This document shows, in pieces, positions 41,676-54,578 of a DNA stretch of 64,000 nt. The notes under the pieces are model-generated. The model made no database searches. It had not been told where the DNA came from and saw only the letters and a list, made by a program, of their open reading frames with translations. Made by a program: the position numbers and the translations under genes. The DNA is from Bigelowiella natans CCMP2755 (taxonomy: Eukaryota > Cercozoa > Chlorarachniophyceae). The stretch spans positions 1 to 64,000 of the forward strand of contig ADNK01000313.1 of the NCBI GenBank assembly GCA_000320545.1. Reading direction: 5' to 3'. Position 1 is the stretch's first letter; each line of letters opens with the position of its first letter.

Positions 41676-43489
41676 TTAGGACTTGATGCTGACTGCTATA
41701 AGAAGATGGACAGGACGTACTACTATCAAGTACTGCTCCTGATGATGATGATGATGATTAAACACCGACATGGGATTATGGGATTATGGGATTATGGGAT
41801 TGGATCATAAATTAGGATATAAAAGAGTATGGGCACGAAGAAGCACAAAATATGTGCTGCCGGGAATATATGCTACTTCTTATATCCTATCCACACCACT
41901 AATACTAATACTAATACCACTTCTGCTACTACGGGAACAATTACTATGCTAATTTATCGTTCTAGAATTCTTATTTTTTGACTCTCTTTCCACATCCTGA
42001 GACGACGACATCAATGACGACATTGACTACTACTACTACTTCTTATACTCATACTCATACTACTACTACTACTACTACTACTACTACCACTTTTTCTGAT
42101 ACTATTGGTTCACCATCTTACTACTACCATTAAGGTGCTTCAAGGCATGGAAGACATTTAAAGAGCAACAGCGAAAATCTGATGGCAAAGAAAATGAAGA
42201 TGATATGGAGGTAGTGGTGGAAGAAGAAGAAGAAGAAGTAGTAGTAGTAGTCGTAGGGAGTAGTAATCGTCCTAGTCGTATTTTTAACTTGTTGACTTGT
42301 TCTTCTTCGCAAATTGTTTCTTTTGTCATTGCAAAAGAAGAAAAAGAAATAGTAGTAGAAAGTAGTGGTAGTGACATTATGCAATAGCATTACTAGTTTA
42401 AAAAACGACGTCTACGAGCTCGTCGTCGTTTATACTAATTTGATGCCTACTACTGGCGATATATTTCGGCTGCTGCGTGCATTGCTTAATCGCTGTCTTC
42501 TTCTTGATGCACAACAACACTTAGTAGTGAGTGTTTGTTTGTTTGTTTGTTTGTTGTCTTAGTAATGTAAGAATGCATGCATCCCCCCTCCCCCTTCTGA
42601 CAACTAAGACTGTCTTTTTTATTGTATGTAATAAGATGGTTGGTATAGAATTTGTAATCCTGCTCCTCCAATTAAACAGCTACTGTTGCAACAATAGCAA
42701 TACTTACTTACTTTCTACTACCTATACTACTACCGATGATACTGTTGCAACAACAATAGCAATACTTACTTACTTTCTACTACCTATACTACTACCGATG
42801 ATGATACTGTTGCAACAACAATAGCAATACTTACTTACTTTCTACTACCTATACTACTACCGATGATACTGTTGCAACAATAGCAATACTTACTTACTTT
42901 CTACTACCTATACTACTACCGATGATACTACCACTCACTACCGTTACTACTACTACTACTACTTACTGCTGCTACGACGATTACAACAACAAGATTGAAC
43001 AAAGTGGTCAGAAGGAGGGCAGTTTGATCTTCCCAATGCTAAGAAGGTATTAGTTGTGTAAGTTGATAGATAATATCCATGAGATAGATGAGAAGGATGG
43101 TGATAAGGAGATAATAGGTCAGGGAGAGAATCGAGTGAATTAATCAATCAACTGTAATAATAAATGTAGGAACTTCAGTCTTGGGGCAAGTAGTGTGCTA
43201 CGGACTGCTATTACACACTCGGAAGGTTTGTTCTCGTACTACTACAACAACTACTACTACTACTACTATTCTGTTACTGCTCTCACCATGTAATAGTAAT
43301 AGTAGTAATAAGAGAGATTTCGAGCCTACTTTTCGTATCTGATTTTGGTATTCTTTGTTTGTTTGTTTGTTTGTTTATTTCTTCTTTCTTTCTTTCTTTC
43401 TTTCTTTCTTATAGGACGTGGATCTGCTCCTAGAAGAAGTGGAATTCCTGTTATGTGCCCGGGAAGGTGTAATGATAATAATAATGATA

Positions 43490-43525
<36 letters not shown>

Positions 43526-43942
43526 AGAAGATAAACGGCAGCAATAGCAGCATCTTTTGGGCTAATACAAGTATAAAGTTATATACTACTTATGTGTTCT
43601 ACATTTGAACGTCTATCTCGTCGTACATAATGTCCAACCACCTTATACCACCACAGTATGGTAACACCGATGCTGCTGCTTGCTGTTGTCGCTGTCGTTG
43701 TTCTTGTTATTCCAGATGCGGTTTAAGAAATCTTGGAAACACATGCTACATGAACGCTGTCATCCAGGTACGAGTGAATAGAAGTAGTAATAGTAGTAGA
43801 AGGAGCAGTAGCAGTATTAAGAAACTCCAACGAAGAAGAAGCAGCACCACCACCAGCAGTTTTTCGTCGTACATCGCGAATTGAATATTTGTGGTAACAA
43901 CAACCAATGTACACTAGTTTTTGTATGGTTTATTATTATTAC

Positions 43943-43975
<33 letters not shown>

Positions 43976-44581
43976 TGTAGGCTAATCACTACTACAACTA
44001 CTACCACTACTACTTACTACTGCTGTTGCTGGTGCTGCTTGCTGCGATTACTACTATTTAGGCCCTGTCGAGCTCTCCTGCTGTTCGAGACTTCTACATT
44101 CGGTGAGTCGTGACTTGTAGTAGTAGTACAAGTAACACTACATTAGGGGGTAAACAACAAATGACCACAATAACAACATTTAGTTCTATCATAGAATAGT
44201 AGTGGCCAATACACATATGATTATTGATGTCTTTCAATTGGCATTCATATACACTAGCGATAATGAAAAATGGATTATGATGCAGCACCATTCATTACTT
44301 TTTAACGTGTATTTCTCTGCTTGCAGCATCAGCCAAAATATCAAATCAAAAAGAAGCATTATTTAGTCCTCAATTTAAATAAATGATTGATAATGACGCG
44401 ATTAGTAGTGCAAAGTGCGATTAGCACTATAGTTGTGCTCGTCGTCGTTACGAGGATGAAAGTGATAGTTCTTATCTCTTCAAATTACAGTAGGAAGGAA
44501 GAAATGAAAAAGAAACAGAAGCAAATAACGTAATCAAACCCCCTCATTTCGATGTACAACCCCCTCATTTCGATGTACATA

Positions 44582-44623
<42 letters not shown>

Positions 44624-44975
44624 TATCTTCCTCCCTTTATTCTGCCATATGCTCTATGTTTTTAAAAAGGAAAAATCGGTCGAAACGAGGACGAGTTAAG
44701 AAATCTGGAAGTGCCCCAGCATCAAAACTTGAACAAGACGATAAGGATTCTCTATCTGAATGCTTAACTGAAGTAAGTGATATAAACAACATAGAGGAAT
44801 ATTTATCATATGTCACATGCTGCTGCATTTGTGTTTCTATTGTATTGTTATAATGATGATTATTATGAATTATGATCGCTATTATCATCCAGATCCTTCA
44901 GTCCATCTGGAGTGGAAAACGTGTGGTCATAATATGCTGCTTTTTATTACCACTTCTCGTGGAACTATGATACGA

Positions 44976-45011
<36 letters not shown>

Positions 45012-45947
45012 AAATGTTACATGTGGTATTATTTCTTCTATACAGTCTTCTTCCTCTTTTCAGTTGCCTGTATCTTGATACATAATTTAAAAAATAATCT
45101 TGAAGAAGATGTAAAGGAGAGCTGCTATGCCCCTTTGCTACTACGTTTATTTAGATATAATTAGGATACATCTTAGTGTCATTCATACTTCTTGTAAACA
45201 ATCTCCTACACACACACAATGGTAGTCTAATTTCCATCCTCTCCCTCATCATTACAGATCTTCACTGCTGATGATCTTTTAAAACTTGTTTGGGAAAAAG
45301 CACCCAGGGTTGTGTTGTATGCTAATCAGTTGTGAAAATTGGATTATAAATGATAAAAATAATGACAATGATGATAGTAATGATGATAGTAATGATGATA
45401 ATCAAACATGATGATGATAATGAAACATATGCTGCCAAAAGTTTCCTTTAGTGAGTGCTGTCATCAGTAGTCTTCTGCATGAGAGCAACAACGGCATCAT
45501 CATCATATGAAGGAGTGAATGAACATACGACGATGATCATCTATTTTCTTTTCAGTTCCGAGGATTTAAGCAACAAGATGCTCAAGAATTCCTCCTATTT
45601 TTACTCAACGAGGTACGTACTACTAATAGGACAGAGGCGTCTACCCTCCTCGCCATCATCATTTTTGTAGTTGTTGGTAGTATTTGTGGCCAATGTAGTT
45701 GCCATTCCGCTGATTATAGTGCGATGATTATCATAAATTATTACGTGACGACGACGACGACTACGAGCATTTTCCATTAGAATGTTATAAATCTATTTGA
45801 GAATATTCCAAGTATTTTCTGCCTTACTGTTGTTTAAGTGCCAGTAGCAGCAGCACCCACAAAGATTATTTGTATTGCAATCATAAAAGACTACTGGTGT
45901 GTGTATCCTCAGCAACAGTTATGTTGCTTATTTCGCACAGGATATAC

Positions 45948-45987
<40 letters not shown>

Positions 45988-48153
45988 CTTGAAACCGAGT
46001 ACGTTCAGTCGCATCCTCTTGCACAAACACGGACAAAGAAATTGGGGATCTGCAACTACTATTTCGGCCTCACTTTTTGCAAGTATTACTATGCTTCTTC
46101 GCTGCTACTCGTGCCCCCCCTCCCCCTCATATCATCATCATCATCCTATCCTACTACTACTGCTGCTACTACTGCTATTACTACCAAGATTTGGGTTTAA
46201 TTCGAAGCGTTAAACGAACTCACTTGCATTTGCATCGTCGTATTTACAATTTTATTGCTCCCTGCTGTCTTCTTTCTTATCTCTAAATGATGCGTGGATG
46301 TATATGTGTATGTTGTTGTTGTTGTTGTTGTTTAGCATGATAAAATGCGATTCAGGGCACTTGTCAGAGTCTGGAGGTAGTAGGAATGTAGGCTATTTGG
46401 TAGCACCTGGTGAAGAATATAATCATCGGTTTCAGAGTAAAGAAAGAGATGACAATAAAGAGGAATAATGATGATGATGTATAAGGGTGTGTGTGTGTGT
46501 GTTTCTTTCTTTCTTCTTCTGGCCATAGCCATATTTGTTGTTCACTGTAAGCAAGTAAGTAATATTGGTCTCATTCATTCTTTTTGCAAATCACGTAGTC
46601 ATATGATGATGGTTTTTTTTGTTGGTGGTGGTTTGATCCTTTTTTTGCATCAAATCCCATGATTCTTCCCTCATTGATTATCATTATCACTGTTTTGTTG
46701 GTAGGTGACCTGAATCTCGTGTTAAGTTTAGTCATCAAATCATCCAATACTGGCAGCATTGGTGCTTCTAAGAATAACAGCGGTATTGCCTCTGTGTACC
46801 CATCATTATTATCATCATTGGTGGTCATCATCATCATTATATTATTGCAGCAAATATGCAGATATTATGGTATATATACATCTTCATCACGGTCAAGTGC
46901 GCTCTTATTTTTCTTTATGTGTCATTTTACGATGAGTCTGCAACACGCACACACACTCACACACACATGCATTTTATGATGACTCTGCAACACGCACACA
47001 CACATGCACACACACACATGCATTTTATGAGGAGTCTGCAACACGCACACACACGCACACACACTCACACACACACATGCATTTTATGATGAGTCTGCAA
47101 CACGCACACACACTCACACACACATGCACACACACACGCACACCATAACTGATAACAAATAGGAATGGGAGGAGGAGGAGGAGGAGGAGGAGGAGGAAGA
47201 CGCCGAAAACGTGCACGGAGATTACATGGAAGCAGTGGTGCAAATGAGCGATTCTCTCTGGAAGAATGTCTCGAGGCGAATTTAAGAGCTATTTCCGAAT
47301 TGAACGGAACGAATAAGTTGTTGTAGAAGCTAATGTTGCTTCATCACTGACAATCACTGTGTTTATGATGATGATGATAGTTTTGTCTTCTTCGGTAACA
47401 AAATACGAACATCGAGTGTCTTTTTTCTCTTTCTCCTGATAGTAATATTATTAATAATAATAATAATAATAATAATAACTTGTTCGTTTAGGTATCGATG
47501 CGAAAAGTGCAAAGATCGAGTTAATGCGACCTCTCAATCTGGACTCAAAACACTTCCGAAGCAAGTTGCTGATTAGATTTGTGTTCTTCCTCTTCTTCCT
47601 GCCACGACGACTACTACTATTGCTGCTGCTGCTGCTACTACTATTGCATCTCACTGCAAACTAGTGATACTACTACTCCATCATCCTTGATTCATTTTAC
47701 TCAGTGTTTAATTATTCACCTGGTGAGGGGGGAAATCTCTCCCACATCCTTCAAGCTATTCAAAAATCAGGTAATGAGTTCTTGTAAAAACATCAACATC
47801 ACACTACTTACTAGTAGAAGTAGTATTATAAAGCAAAAGAATGTGTTCGTAGAACATCTGTACCCCTCCTTCCTATAATAACCATAATATCCCGTTGTCT
47901 GCCTTTTTCATCATGAGCATCATCATTATCATTATCATTATCAGGCACATGTATCGTTTCCATTAGAGGGCTTGGATATGACAAAGTACTACTAGTAGTA
48001 GTAGTAGTAGTAGTAATAATAGATTGCTATTCTTGCACCACCACCACCACCATCACCACCATCTATCACCATCATCAATCAGCAGGGTTGGAGGAGGAGG
48101 AGGAGGAGGAGGAGGAGGGGGGGGGGGCACCATCAAACTACATCATATGCTGC

Positions 48154-48192
<39 letters not shown>

Positions 48193-49404
48193 TAGTATCT
48201 ACGGTGTGTGTCATCTATGAATGCGTATGGACGTGCATTAATAATACACAGTTGGTTGTTTTTCTCCTCCTCCTTTCGTTGTTAGTTATCATCAGTTGAA
48301 TGATGATTATGGTGATGACAGATAATAACATATGAACACAACCAAAACATAATTAGTTATCTCCACGAAGACGAAGATCATCTGCATAAGAAGAAGAAGA
48401 AAGAAGCATTAATGCGACAACAACATGGTAGTAACAGTAATGCCAATAACAACGTACGTAGTAGTAGCAGTGAGACCAATGACAACAACGACGATGTCGG
48501 TGGTGGTGGTGGTGGTGGTAGTAGAAAATTCATGATGGAATCACATACGGCATCCATAAGCAACACACTTACAAATACATAAAACCCACGCACAAACACC
48601 TCATAATATGTACTAAGTTAGATATGAATTGTAATCATTCAAGCTCTCTATTCTCTCCCAATCTCTCATCCTTTTGCTTTTCTTTCCGCTCCTTTTTTTT
48701 TTAGTCCCAAATCTACAACAACACGAGCAACAGCCCCTGGAAATGGAGGGGGGGGAAGATGATGAAGAAGAAGATGAAGAGAGGACGGAAGTAAGTTGTA
48801 GTAGTAGTAGTAAGAGGTGGCAACGAATAATAGTGTTAAACGTCGTCGTTTTGCTCTAGCCCAGGCAGCACCGCCTATACTACATTAGACGTGTGACGCA
48901 TTCATTGTTCTTGTTTCGAATCATCATCAAGCAAGCAATCAATGAATCAATGAATGATTGTAATTAGAAGTTCATCTACGACCTCACTGGAGTTGTCAAT
49001 CATCATGGGAGAGGACTCAATCAGGTAGAATTATCATTTCAACGATGATGGTGATGGTGATGATGATGATGATGATGATGATGATTCTACAGATATGCAT
49101 GCATGCAATTTAACATCTAACATTTCATGGCCAGTAAACACAGTATTGCTAATAATAATGATATTATTATTATTATAATTTTGATCATCATCTATCTTTT
49201 GGTGGTATGAAATTGATCATCATCTATCTTTTTGTGGTATGATATCGATCATTATTCCTCAGGGTCATTTCACCTCTTACGGCTACAACGAACAGCAAGG
49301 TAGATTCTTTGTAACTTATCCATTTAACCATGTATTGATTTGAGGAGGACTTCTAGGATGCAGGGACGAAACCATCATATGATATCCCCCCCATCCCCTC
49401 TCCC

Positions 49405-49447
<43 letters not shown>

Positions 49448-49724
49448 TGTGTGTGTGCGTGTTTGGGGGTGCTATGCTATCGGATCTTAAAAGTGGATGT
49501 ACAAGAGATAATGATGCAATATATACTATTCGATTAAGTGGATGTACAAGAGATAATGATGCAATATATACTATTCGATTTTTCCACTATCTCTCATCTT
49601 CTATGACCATCTCTCATCTGTGGTCATTATCATCACCATCTCTCATCATCTCTAATCTATCATCAGAGACATGGTTTTGCTTTAATGATAGAAAGGTAGT
49701 AGGAGGAGGAGGAAGAAGAGGGGG

Positions 49725-49761
<37 letters not shown>

Positions 49762-50248
49762 GGAAGCTGCTGCTACAAGCAGCATTAAAGCAGCAGTAAT
49801 TTGATAAGATTTAAATTCTGCTACAAATTTAAGCAACAAGTAGCATTTAATAATTTGATAAAATTAAAGTATCTGTTTATATTAAATCGTCGTCGTTTTT
49901 GCTTCTTCTTCTTCTTCTTCTTCTTCTTCTTCTTCTTGTTCTATCATGTCATCAGGTGACCGTTGCTTCAGCTGAGGAGGTAGACAAATCGCTACTTTTG
50001 CTGCTGATTCTGCTGCTGCCCCAACTGATAATGAACACAGATGAGGAGAGAGAGAAAAACTATTCATCGCCAAATACAGGAAGCAATTCATAATTCGGTC
50101 GTTGTTATGTGCTGCAGGAGGACAATGACGACGGTGAAGATAGTATAGATGATGATAAGATATCATTTATTTTCAGGTTTCAAGATCGCAAGCTTATTTG
50201 CTAATATATGAACGACGCTGGAGCAAAATAAAACAGCTTGGTATTTAA
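38158..50248 (+). CDS. Ubiquitin-specific protease, USP3/USP44-like, with UBP-type zinc-finger region
   Basis: A 38-exon chain in consistent phase gives 777 residues. It starts at ATG 38158, uses exons of 10-164 nt (including a 10-nt exon at 40177-40186), and ends at TAA 50246-50248. The N-terminus is basic, then acidic, then a UBP-like finger (KWVCSKCDDGFDPRIC, TGKCFCVKCSKSHASK). The catalytic core has the Cys box CGLRNLGNTCYMNAVIQ (43716-43767), WSGKRVIFTADDLL, the QQD box FRGFKQQDAQEFLLFLLNE (45556-45612), a CxxC pair in YRCEKCKDRVNAT, LIIHLVRG, HVSFPLEGLDM, YDLTGVVNHHG, the His box GHFTSYGYN (49263-49299), WFCFNDRK and the closing SQAYLLIYERR. Cys, His and Asn/Asp are all present, so activity is likely. 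Relatives deubiquitinate histones and other nuclear proteins. Only about 19% of the 12.1 kb is coding; the introns are microsatellite-rich. Confidence 0.85.
39798..39883. repeat. 43-bp tandem duplication in a USP intron
   Basis: Two nearly identical copies containing CTCTGATGACGGTCG and ending AGCATTTTGAGTT. Confidence 0.9.
40133..40172. repeat. (TA)n tract ending at the acceptor of the 10-nt exon
   Basis: The TA run ends directly at the CAG acceptor of the 10-nt exon at 40177. Confidence 0.8.
41502..41679 (+). other. USP intron with complementary repeat ends
   Basis: This 178-nt intron opens GTAGTATTAG then (TAG)n to about 41537, and closes with (ACT)n at about 41644-41671 just before CTTCTTTAG. 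The two tracts are reverse complements, so the transcript could form a stem of up to about 25-30 bp that brings the two splice sites together. Confidence 0.7.
42681..42928. repeat. Minisatellite, four copies of about 60-65 bp in a USP intron
   Basis: The unit contains ACTGTTGCAACAA, AATACTTACTTACTTTC and ACTACCGATGAT, repeated four times with small length differences. Confidence 0.9.
44582..44620. repeat. (AT)n microsatellite
   Basis: Intronic AT run, preceded by a 21-bp direct repeat (two copies of CCCCCTCATTTCGATGTAC). Confidence 0.9.
46925..47105. repeat. Minisatellite of CA-rich units in a USP intron
   Basis: Four copies of a unit with ATGAGTCTGCAACACGCAC and CATGCATTTTATGA separated by CA runs. 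Confidence 0.85.
49492..49580. repeat. Tandem duplication, about 44 bp, in a USP intron
   Basis: Two copies of AGTGGATGTACAAGAGATAA followed by ATGCAATATATACTATTCG, just after a (CT)n tract at 49409-49443. Confidence 0.9.
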
Positions 50249-50371
50249 CGAAACAGCATTCTTCTTAATAGTCATTTATATTACCAAGTGAGAGAGAGAC
50301 GGACAGTTCTTCCAAAATTCTATAAAATTCATGCACGTGCGTGCGCGCGCGCACACACACACAATTATATA

Positions 50372-50375
<4 letters not shown>

Positions 50376-50411
<36 letters not shown>

Positions 50412-50412
50412 C
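50376..50412. repeat. (AT)n microsatellite downstream of USP
   Basis: AT run after a (GC)(AC) block. 50249-50880 holds no gene I can support. Confidence 0.9.
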
Positions 50413-50879
50413 AATGTTTAACATCTTCACAGTTCCCGAAATGTTGAATTATGTAGGTGGTGGTCGTTGCGAAGCTAGTCTTATCGAGCAACTTGAGGCA
50501 GCTTCAGAATAATTAATCAATCGATGGAATACAAAGATTATAAGACGTAATCTATCTGAACGCGTATATTAGAGTAAATGTCGAGCTAGTGGAGTTGTTA
50601 TCAATACACTCGGTTGATTCCCCACCTTTCTTTCCGCATGTCCGTCAAATTTTGATTCGTTCACACGCACGCAAATATTACACATATTATGTACATGTAC
50701 ATCTATATATGTGTATTTACTAAATATGTCACTATTTTGTAGCTATCAATTTATATACACATCGAAATCCCCATGCTGTCATCAGACACATGCGTACAGA
50801 GTTCATTAGGGTTAATTTTATTCCAAAATTTGAAAATTACATCGTTTCAAAATGACCTGAAACACTTTCTAGCGCTCCA

Positions 50880-51850
50880 TATTGTTAGAGATCAACATCA
50901 GAACGCTGCGGAAACACAACAGACACAATGCGCACATAGCTAGAGAGCGACACAAATGTGATGCACACATCGCATCCGGACATCATGTGCATGCAGCCAA
51001 ACGCACAAGTGCAATACTTTTTGTCCGCAAGGTTGGATCACCAATGCGCATGGCATCTGCACGTCTCGTTTTTAATTGTATACGACATGCTAGCATGACT
51101 TGATCATTATGTGATAAATAGGCCTAGAGGCGTATGACTGATTTTTGGTCTTGCATCGTCAACTGAGATCATTAATCATTCGAAAAATCACATGACAACA
51201 CGGTAGCAGCGCGGGCTGACATTCATCACATGCACATGAACGGCTAACAACTCTAGCTGGAACTAGATCATTTCGATCATGCATTGCATTCGTGCTGACA
51301 GTGTTCATCGAACAAACAATGTCATGCTAGCATACGGCAGCATGCATCGTCATTGCGAGTGACAGACATGCAACTCCCAGCATGCAGCGCTGGAGATGTC
51401 ATTCATGTTCGACCGCGAAGCCAGAGGCGCGCCATGCGCACATGTCGTCAGCGCAGTTGCATGCATCGCATGTAGGTCTGTGCATGGTGCACAAGCAAAT
51501 GTGCAATGATTGTCCACATGATGCTAGTGATGCCTGCCACCTTATTGGATCCATGTTCACAGCAGGCGCGCAGGTCACAGATTCTGGCTTTTATTTGATC
51601 GCTGATCGACGGTTGTGGTGTACGGTGCACTACGCACCATGCACTGTGACCATCTATGGGCACCGAACAAATTTAATTGCATGCGCGCACACATGTACAC
51701 ATGTACGTGTACCTACGATGCTGATGTGGCAACATGTATCGTACTATGAACTAGCTTGCCTCATTTCTTGACGGGCTCATGCACACACGTACACCATTCT
51801 AACTTGTTTATTATGTTGTGCACACATTTGACGCCGCTGATGTGGTCACA
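50880..51850. other. Convergent-spacer island
   Basis: It lies between the 3' ends of the USP gene (+) and the small gene at 52481-53242 (-). It is dense in GCATGC, TGCATGCATCG and CACGTGTAC-like words and CpG, with no credible coding frame; the 129-codon plus frame at 51382 is His/Cys-rich and overlaps an antisense frame. Confidence 0.55.
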
Positions 51851-51985
51851 GTAGGTGCAATGTGTGAATTAAATCATCTATGGGGATGCAAGATCCACAC
51901 AAGAGAGTTGTAAAGAGTAGGCACGAAACAAAATTACGAACGTGTGCATGCACATAACAGCGTACACACACAATCATACACAATA

Positions 51986-52026
<41 letters not shown>
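51986..52026. repeat. (AC)n microsatellite
   Basis: AC run. A second compound (AT)n(GT)n tract lies at 52178-52236. 51850-52480 holds no gene I can support. Confidence 0.85.
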
Positions 52027-52027
<1 letters not shown>

Positions 52028-52173
52028 ACATCATGTATGCGTAAGTAGTGTCACCGACACCTTGTACACAACTAGGTTCTAGAATCAGGCAAAATCATAC
52101 TTCAAATAATGGGAATCCTGACTTTGCCCAGTTTGAGAGATCTGCTAAGAAGGCAGCTACACCTAATATTCAT

Positions 52174-52210
<37 letters not shown>

Positions 52211-52480
52211 GTGTGTGTGTGTGTGTGTGTGTGTGCATATTACACATGTATAGATTTTGGTCTAATCATTTAACACGAATGGATAATAAATATATCATGT
52301 ATAATTGATAACCCGATAATCCCTCAAATAAGCTCAATGGCCAGTCAGCCTTAGTCATCAAGGTGAATCCTAATAGCGATCGATACAATGAGCAATCAGT
52401 ATATGAATGGACTGAGGCGATGAAAGAGCAAAAACATCTTTAGATATCCAAATTTCCATGGAACATATGTTGTAGCATTC

Positions 52481-53242
52481 CTACAATACCTGAAACGTGT
52501 CCATATCCTGCTGTTGCTGCTGCTTCTGATACATAAATTTGTTCTTCTTGAACATTGCAAGGTTTTTGCCACTAAATTCTACACGGGGAAGGGGCAGCGA
52601 TGCATTGAACCTGTTGTCATAATGCAAATCTTTCTGTAACTCGATGGTTTGATTCTGGTCAATGCAGGTATCATCGCTTTCTTGGTTGTCTCTTTCCCTT
52701 TCCGTGAATGCGTGCGTACGTATATGTTGTACTAACTTGAGATATGCTGTCATTCGGATACGTCTTCTTGCATCACTGAACATTGGCTCGGGGTAAACTC
52801 CCGCTTTCAAATATGCTTTAAAAATAGTAACGATTGTATTAGTGAAGAATGCAAATAAAATTGGAAATTCATTCTTAAAATGAACAATAAATTATGTTTC
52901 TACAACCCTCATCTTTAGTCTTTTGATCATATAATATATATGTGTATTATAATGTGTGTGTGCGTGTGGTTTTGAAAATATGATATAATATTTGTCAGCC
53001 TGTGTGTCTGTGTGTGTGTGTGTGCGTGCGTGTGTGTGTGTGTGTGTGTGTGTACAGATACAATTAACTCACTGTGCGAATTCTTATTCATTTGTTGGTA
53101 TCGCTTCCAATAACGACAAACCTTGGTTTAGGTCTTCAAGCGTTTTATTTTTGGCTAGTTCCAAAAAAAGAGCCATTGTTGCATTCTCCCTTAAAATTGC
53201 CTGGAAGATAGCCTCTTCTTCAGTCTCAGGGATTGGCGTCAT
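52481..53242 (-). CDS. Small orphan protein, 147 residues
   Basis: Two exons (53122-53242 and 52481-52803) join in phase 1. The product starts MTPIPETEEEAIFQAILREN, continues ATMALFLELAKNKTLEDLNQ, then AGVYPEPMFSDARRRIRMTA, and ends in a Gln-rich stretch. Helical, charged, no membrane segment; family not recognised. Both exon edges have good splice signals, and the protein lacks the low complexity of the surroundings apart from the Gln run. The intron contains the GT tracts around 52950-53055. It is the first of three minus-strand genes in tandem. Confidence 0.55.
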
Positions 53243-53606
53243 TTCCTCCTTAAGTTATTGATACAGATTTACTCGAATGTTGTGTCTTAGTAGTGAATAA
53301 TACCCCCAATATTACGTAGCGCATTGATACGTGTAACCATGATAGTTACGAGTAGTTCTGTGGGTGTATTATCCTCAATTACTAAAATTTGAACGCAAGA
53401 ATTGCTTCTATTTCGAGTTTTTGTTTACGACTATTAGACTAGGCTAGTGGGTCACAACCGCGCCAAACTTCCATCTACTTTGCAATGGAAATTTTACAAT
53501 CAACTCAAGCAGCTATTGAGCTGTTGTAAGTCGTCTCTCTTTAAAAAAAACAGTATTTTATTTAAAGTCCCTAGAGACAGCCCAATCTAATGACCATATA
53601 TATATC

Positions 53607-53641
53607 ACTTCCCTTAATGCAGGGGAAGCATTAAGGGAAGT
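53607..53641. other. Perfect 14-bp hairpin
   Basis: ACTTCCCTTAATGC, a 7-nt loop, then GCATTAAGGGAAGT. It lies upstream of the small orphan gene in a stretch (53243-54578) with no gene I can support. Confidence 0.6.
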
Positions 53642-53704
53642 ATAAAATTACGACCTGCTCCATTTCTTGCCCATCAAGTTTCTCGGAGCTTCTTATACTC
53701 TAAG

Positions 53705-53737
<33 letters not shown>
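53705..53737. repeat. (AC)n microsatellite
   Basis: AC run followed by a GA/G-rich tract. Further (AT)n tracts lie at 54282-54313 and 54350-54380, and a (GT)n tract at 54436-54460. Confidence 0.85.
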
Positions 53738-53738
<1 letters not shown>

Positions 53739-54268
53739 CATAGACAGAGAGAGAAAGAGAGGGGGGGGGGAAGGGAGATAGAAGAGCACGTGCAAAGAGT
53801 TAGTGTAATGTTGACTCGTAAAGTCCTTCATCAATCTTAATTAAATTCTTCATATTTTATCATTATCAAAAATTCAGATTCTTGTTGTTACAAATTAACA
53901 AGAGATGATTGCTAGAACTTGGCTCTCTTTAATGCTAGAATTCTAATTCATGTTTCTATCACCTTATAAGCCTCGCCATACTCTTTGAGCTCGTACTATT
54001 ACAACACATGCAATATTCAAAAGAGAGACCTTTCCTGAACACTGCCATCATGCAACTAAGGATTTATTACAAGTCCTCCTCCTCAAAGCTCAATTTCATA
54101 TACTTTGACAAGGCATTCATAACCATAAGTGGAACACATATGGGCGACAAGGATGACCTTTGTCAAATTCTTCAAATCTCGTGCAGCTTCCTCAGTGTAA
54201 GGACCCATAACTTGAAGTGAAGATAGCGACTGATGATAGATATCGTCGAATAATGATTATTTTGACAT

Positions 54269-54319
<51 letters not shown>

Positions 54320-54345
54320 TATTGTGTGTGCCTCCTCCTTGTAAT

Positions 54346-54382
<37 letters not shown>

Positions 54383-54578
54383 ATATATATTCCTCAACTT
54401 TACCCTACATTTACTATATTATAAATATATAATATGTGTGTGTGTGTGTGTGTGTGTGTGTATCACATTATCTGAAGTATGCTGCTGCAGTTTCTGCTGC
54501 TGCAACGATGATTCACTTAAATTGTATGTATTGTTCGTCTCAGTGAAGAGGACTTGGTCTCCCTATGCATCACGTACG

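Noticed and set aside
41764-41803. Telomere-like GGGATTAT repeats
   Set aside because: Only three or four copies of a 10-bp unit (TATGGGATTA) within an intron; not a telomeric array.
46925-47105. Possible CRISPR-like array of regular repeats
   Set aside because: Units are tandem CA-rich minisatellite copies without unique spacers, in an intron of a eukaryotic gene.
51382-51771. 129-codon plus-strand frame in the 51-kb island
   Set aside because: His/Cys-rich, overlapped by an antisense frame, no splice context or domain.
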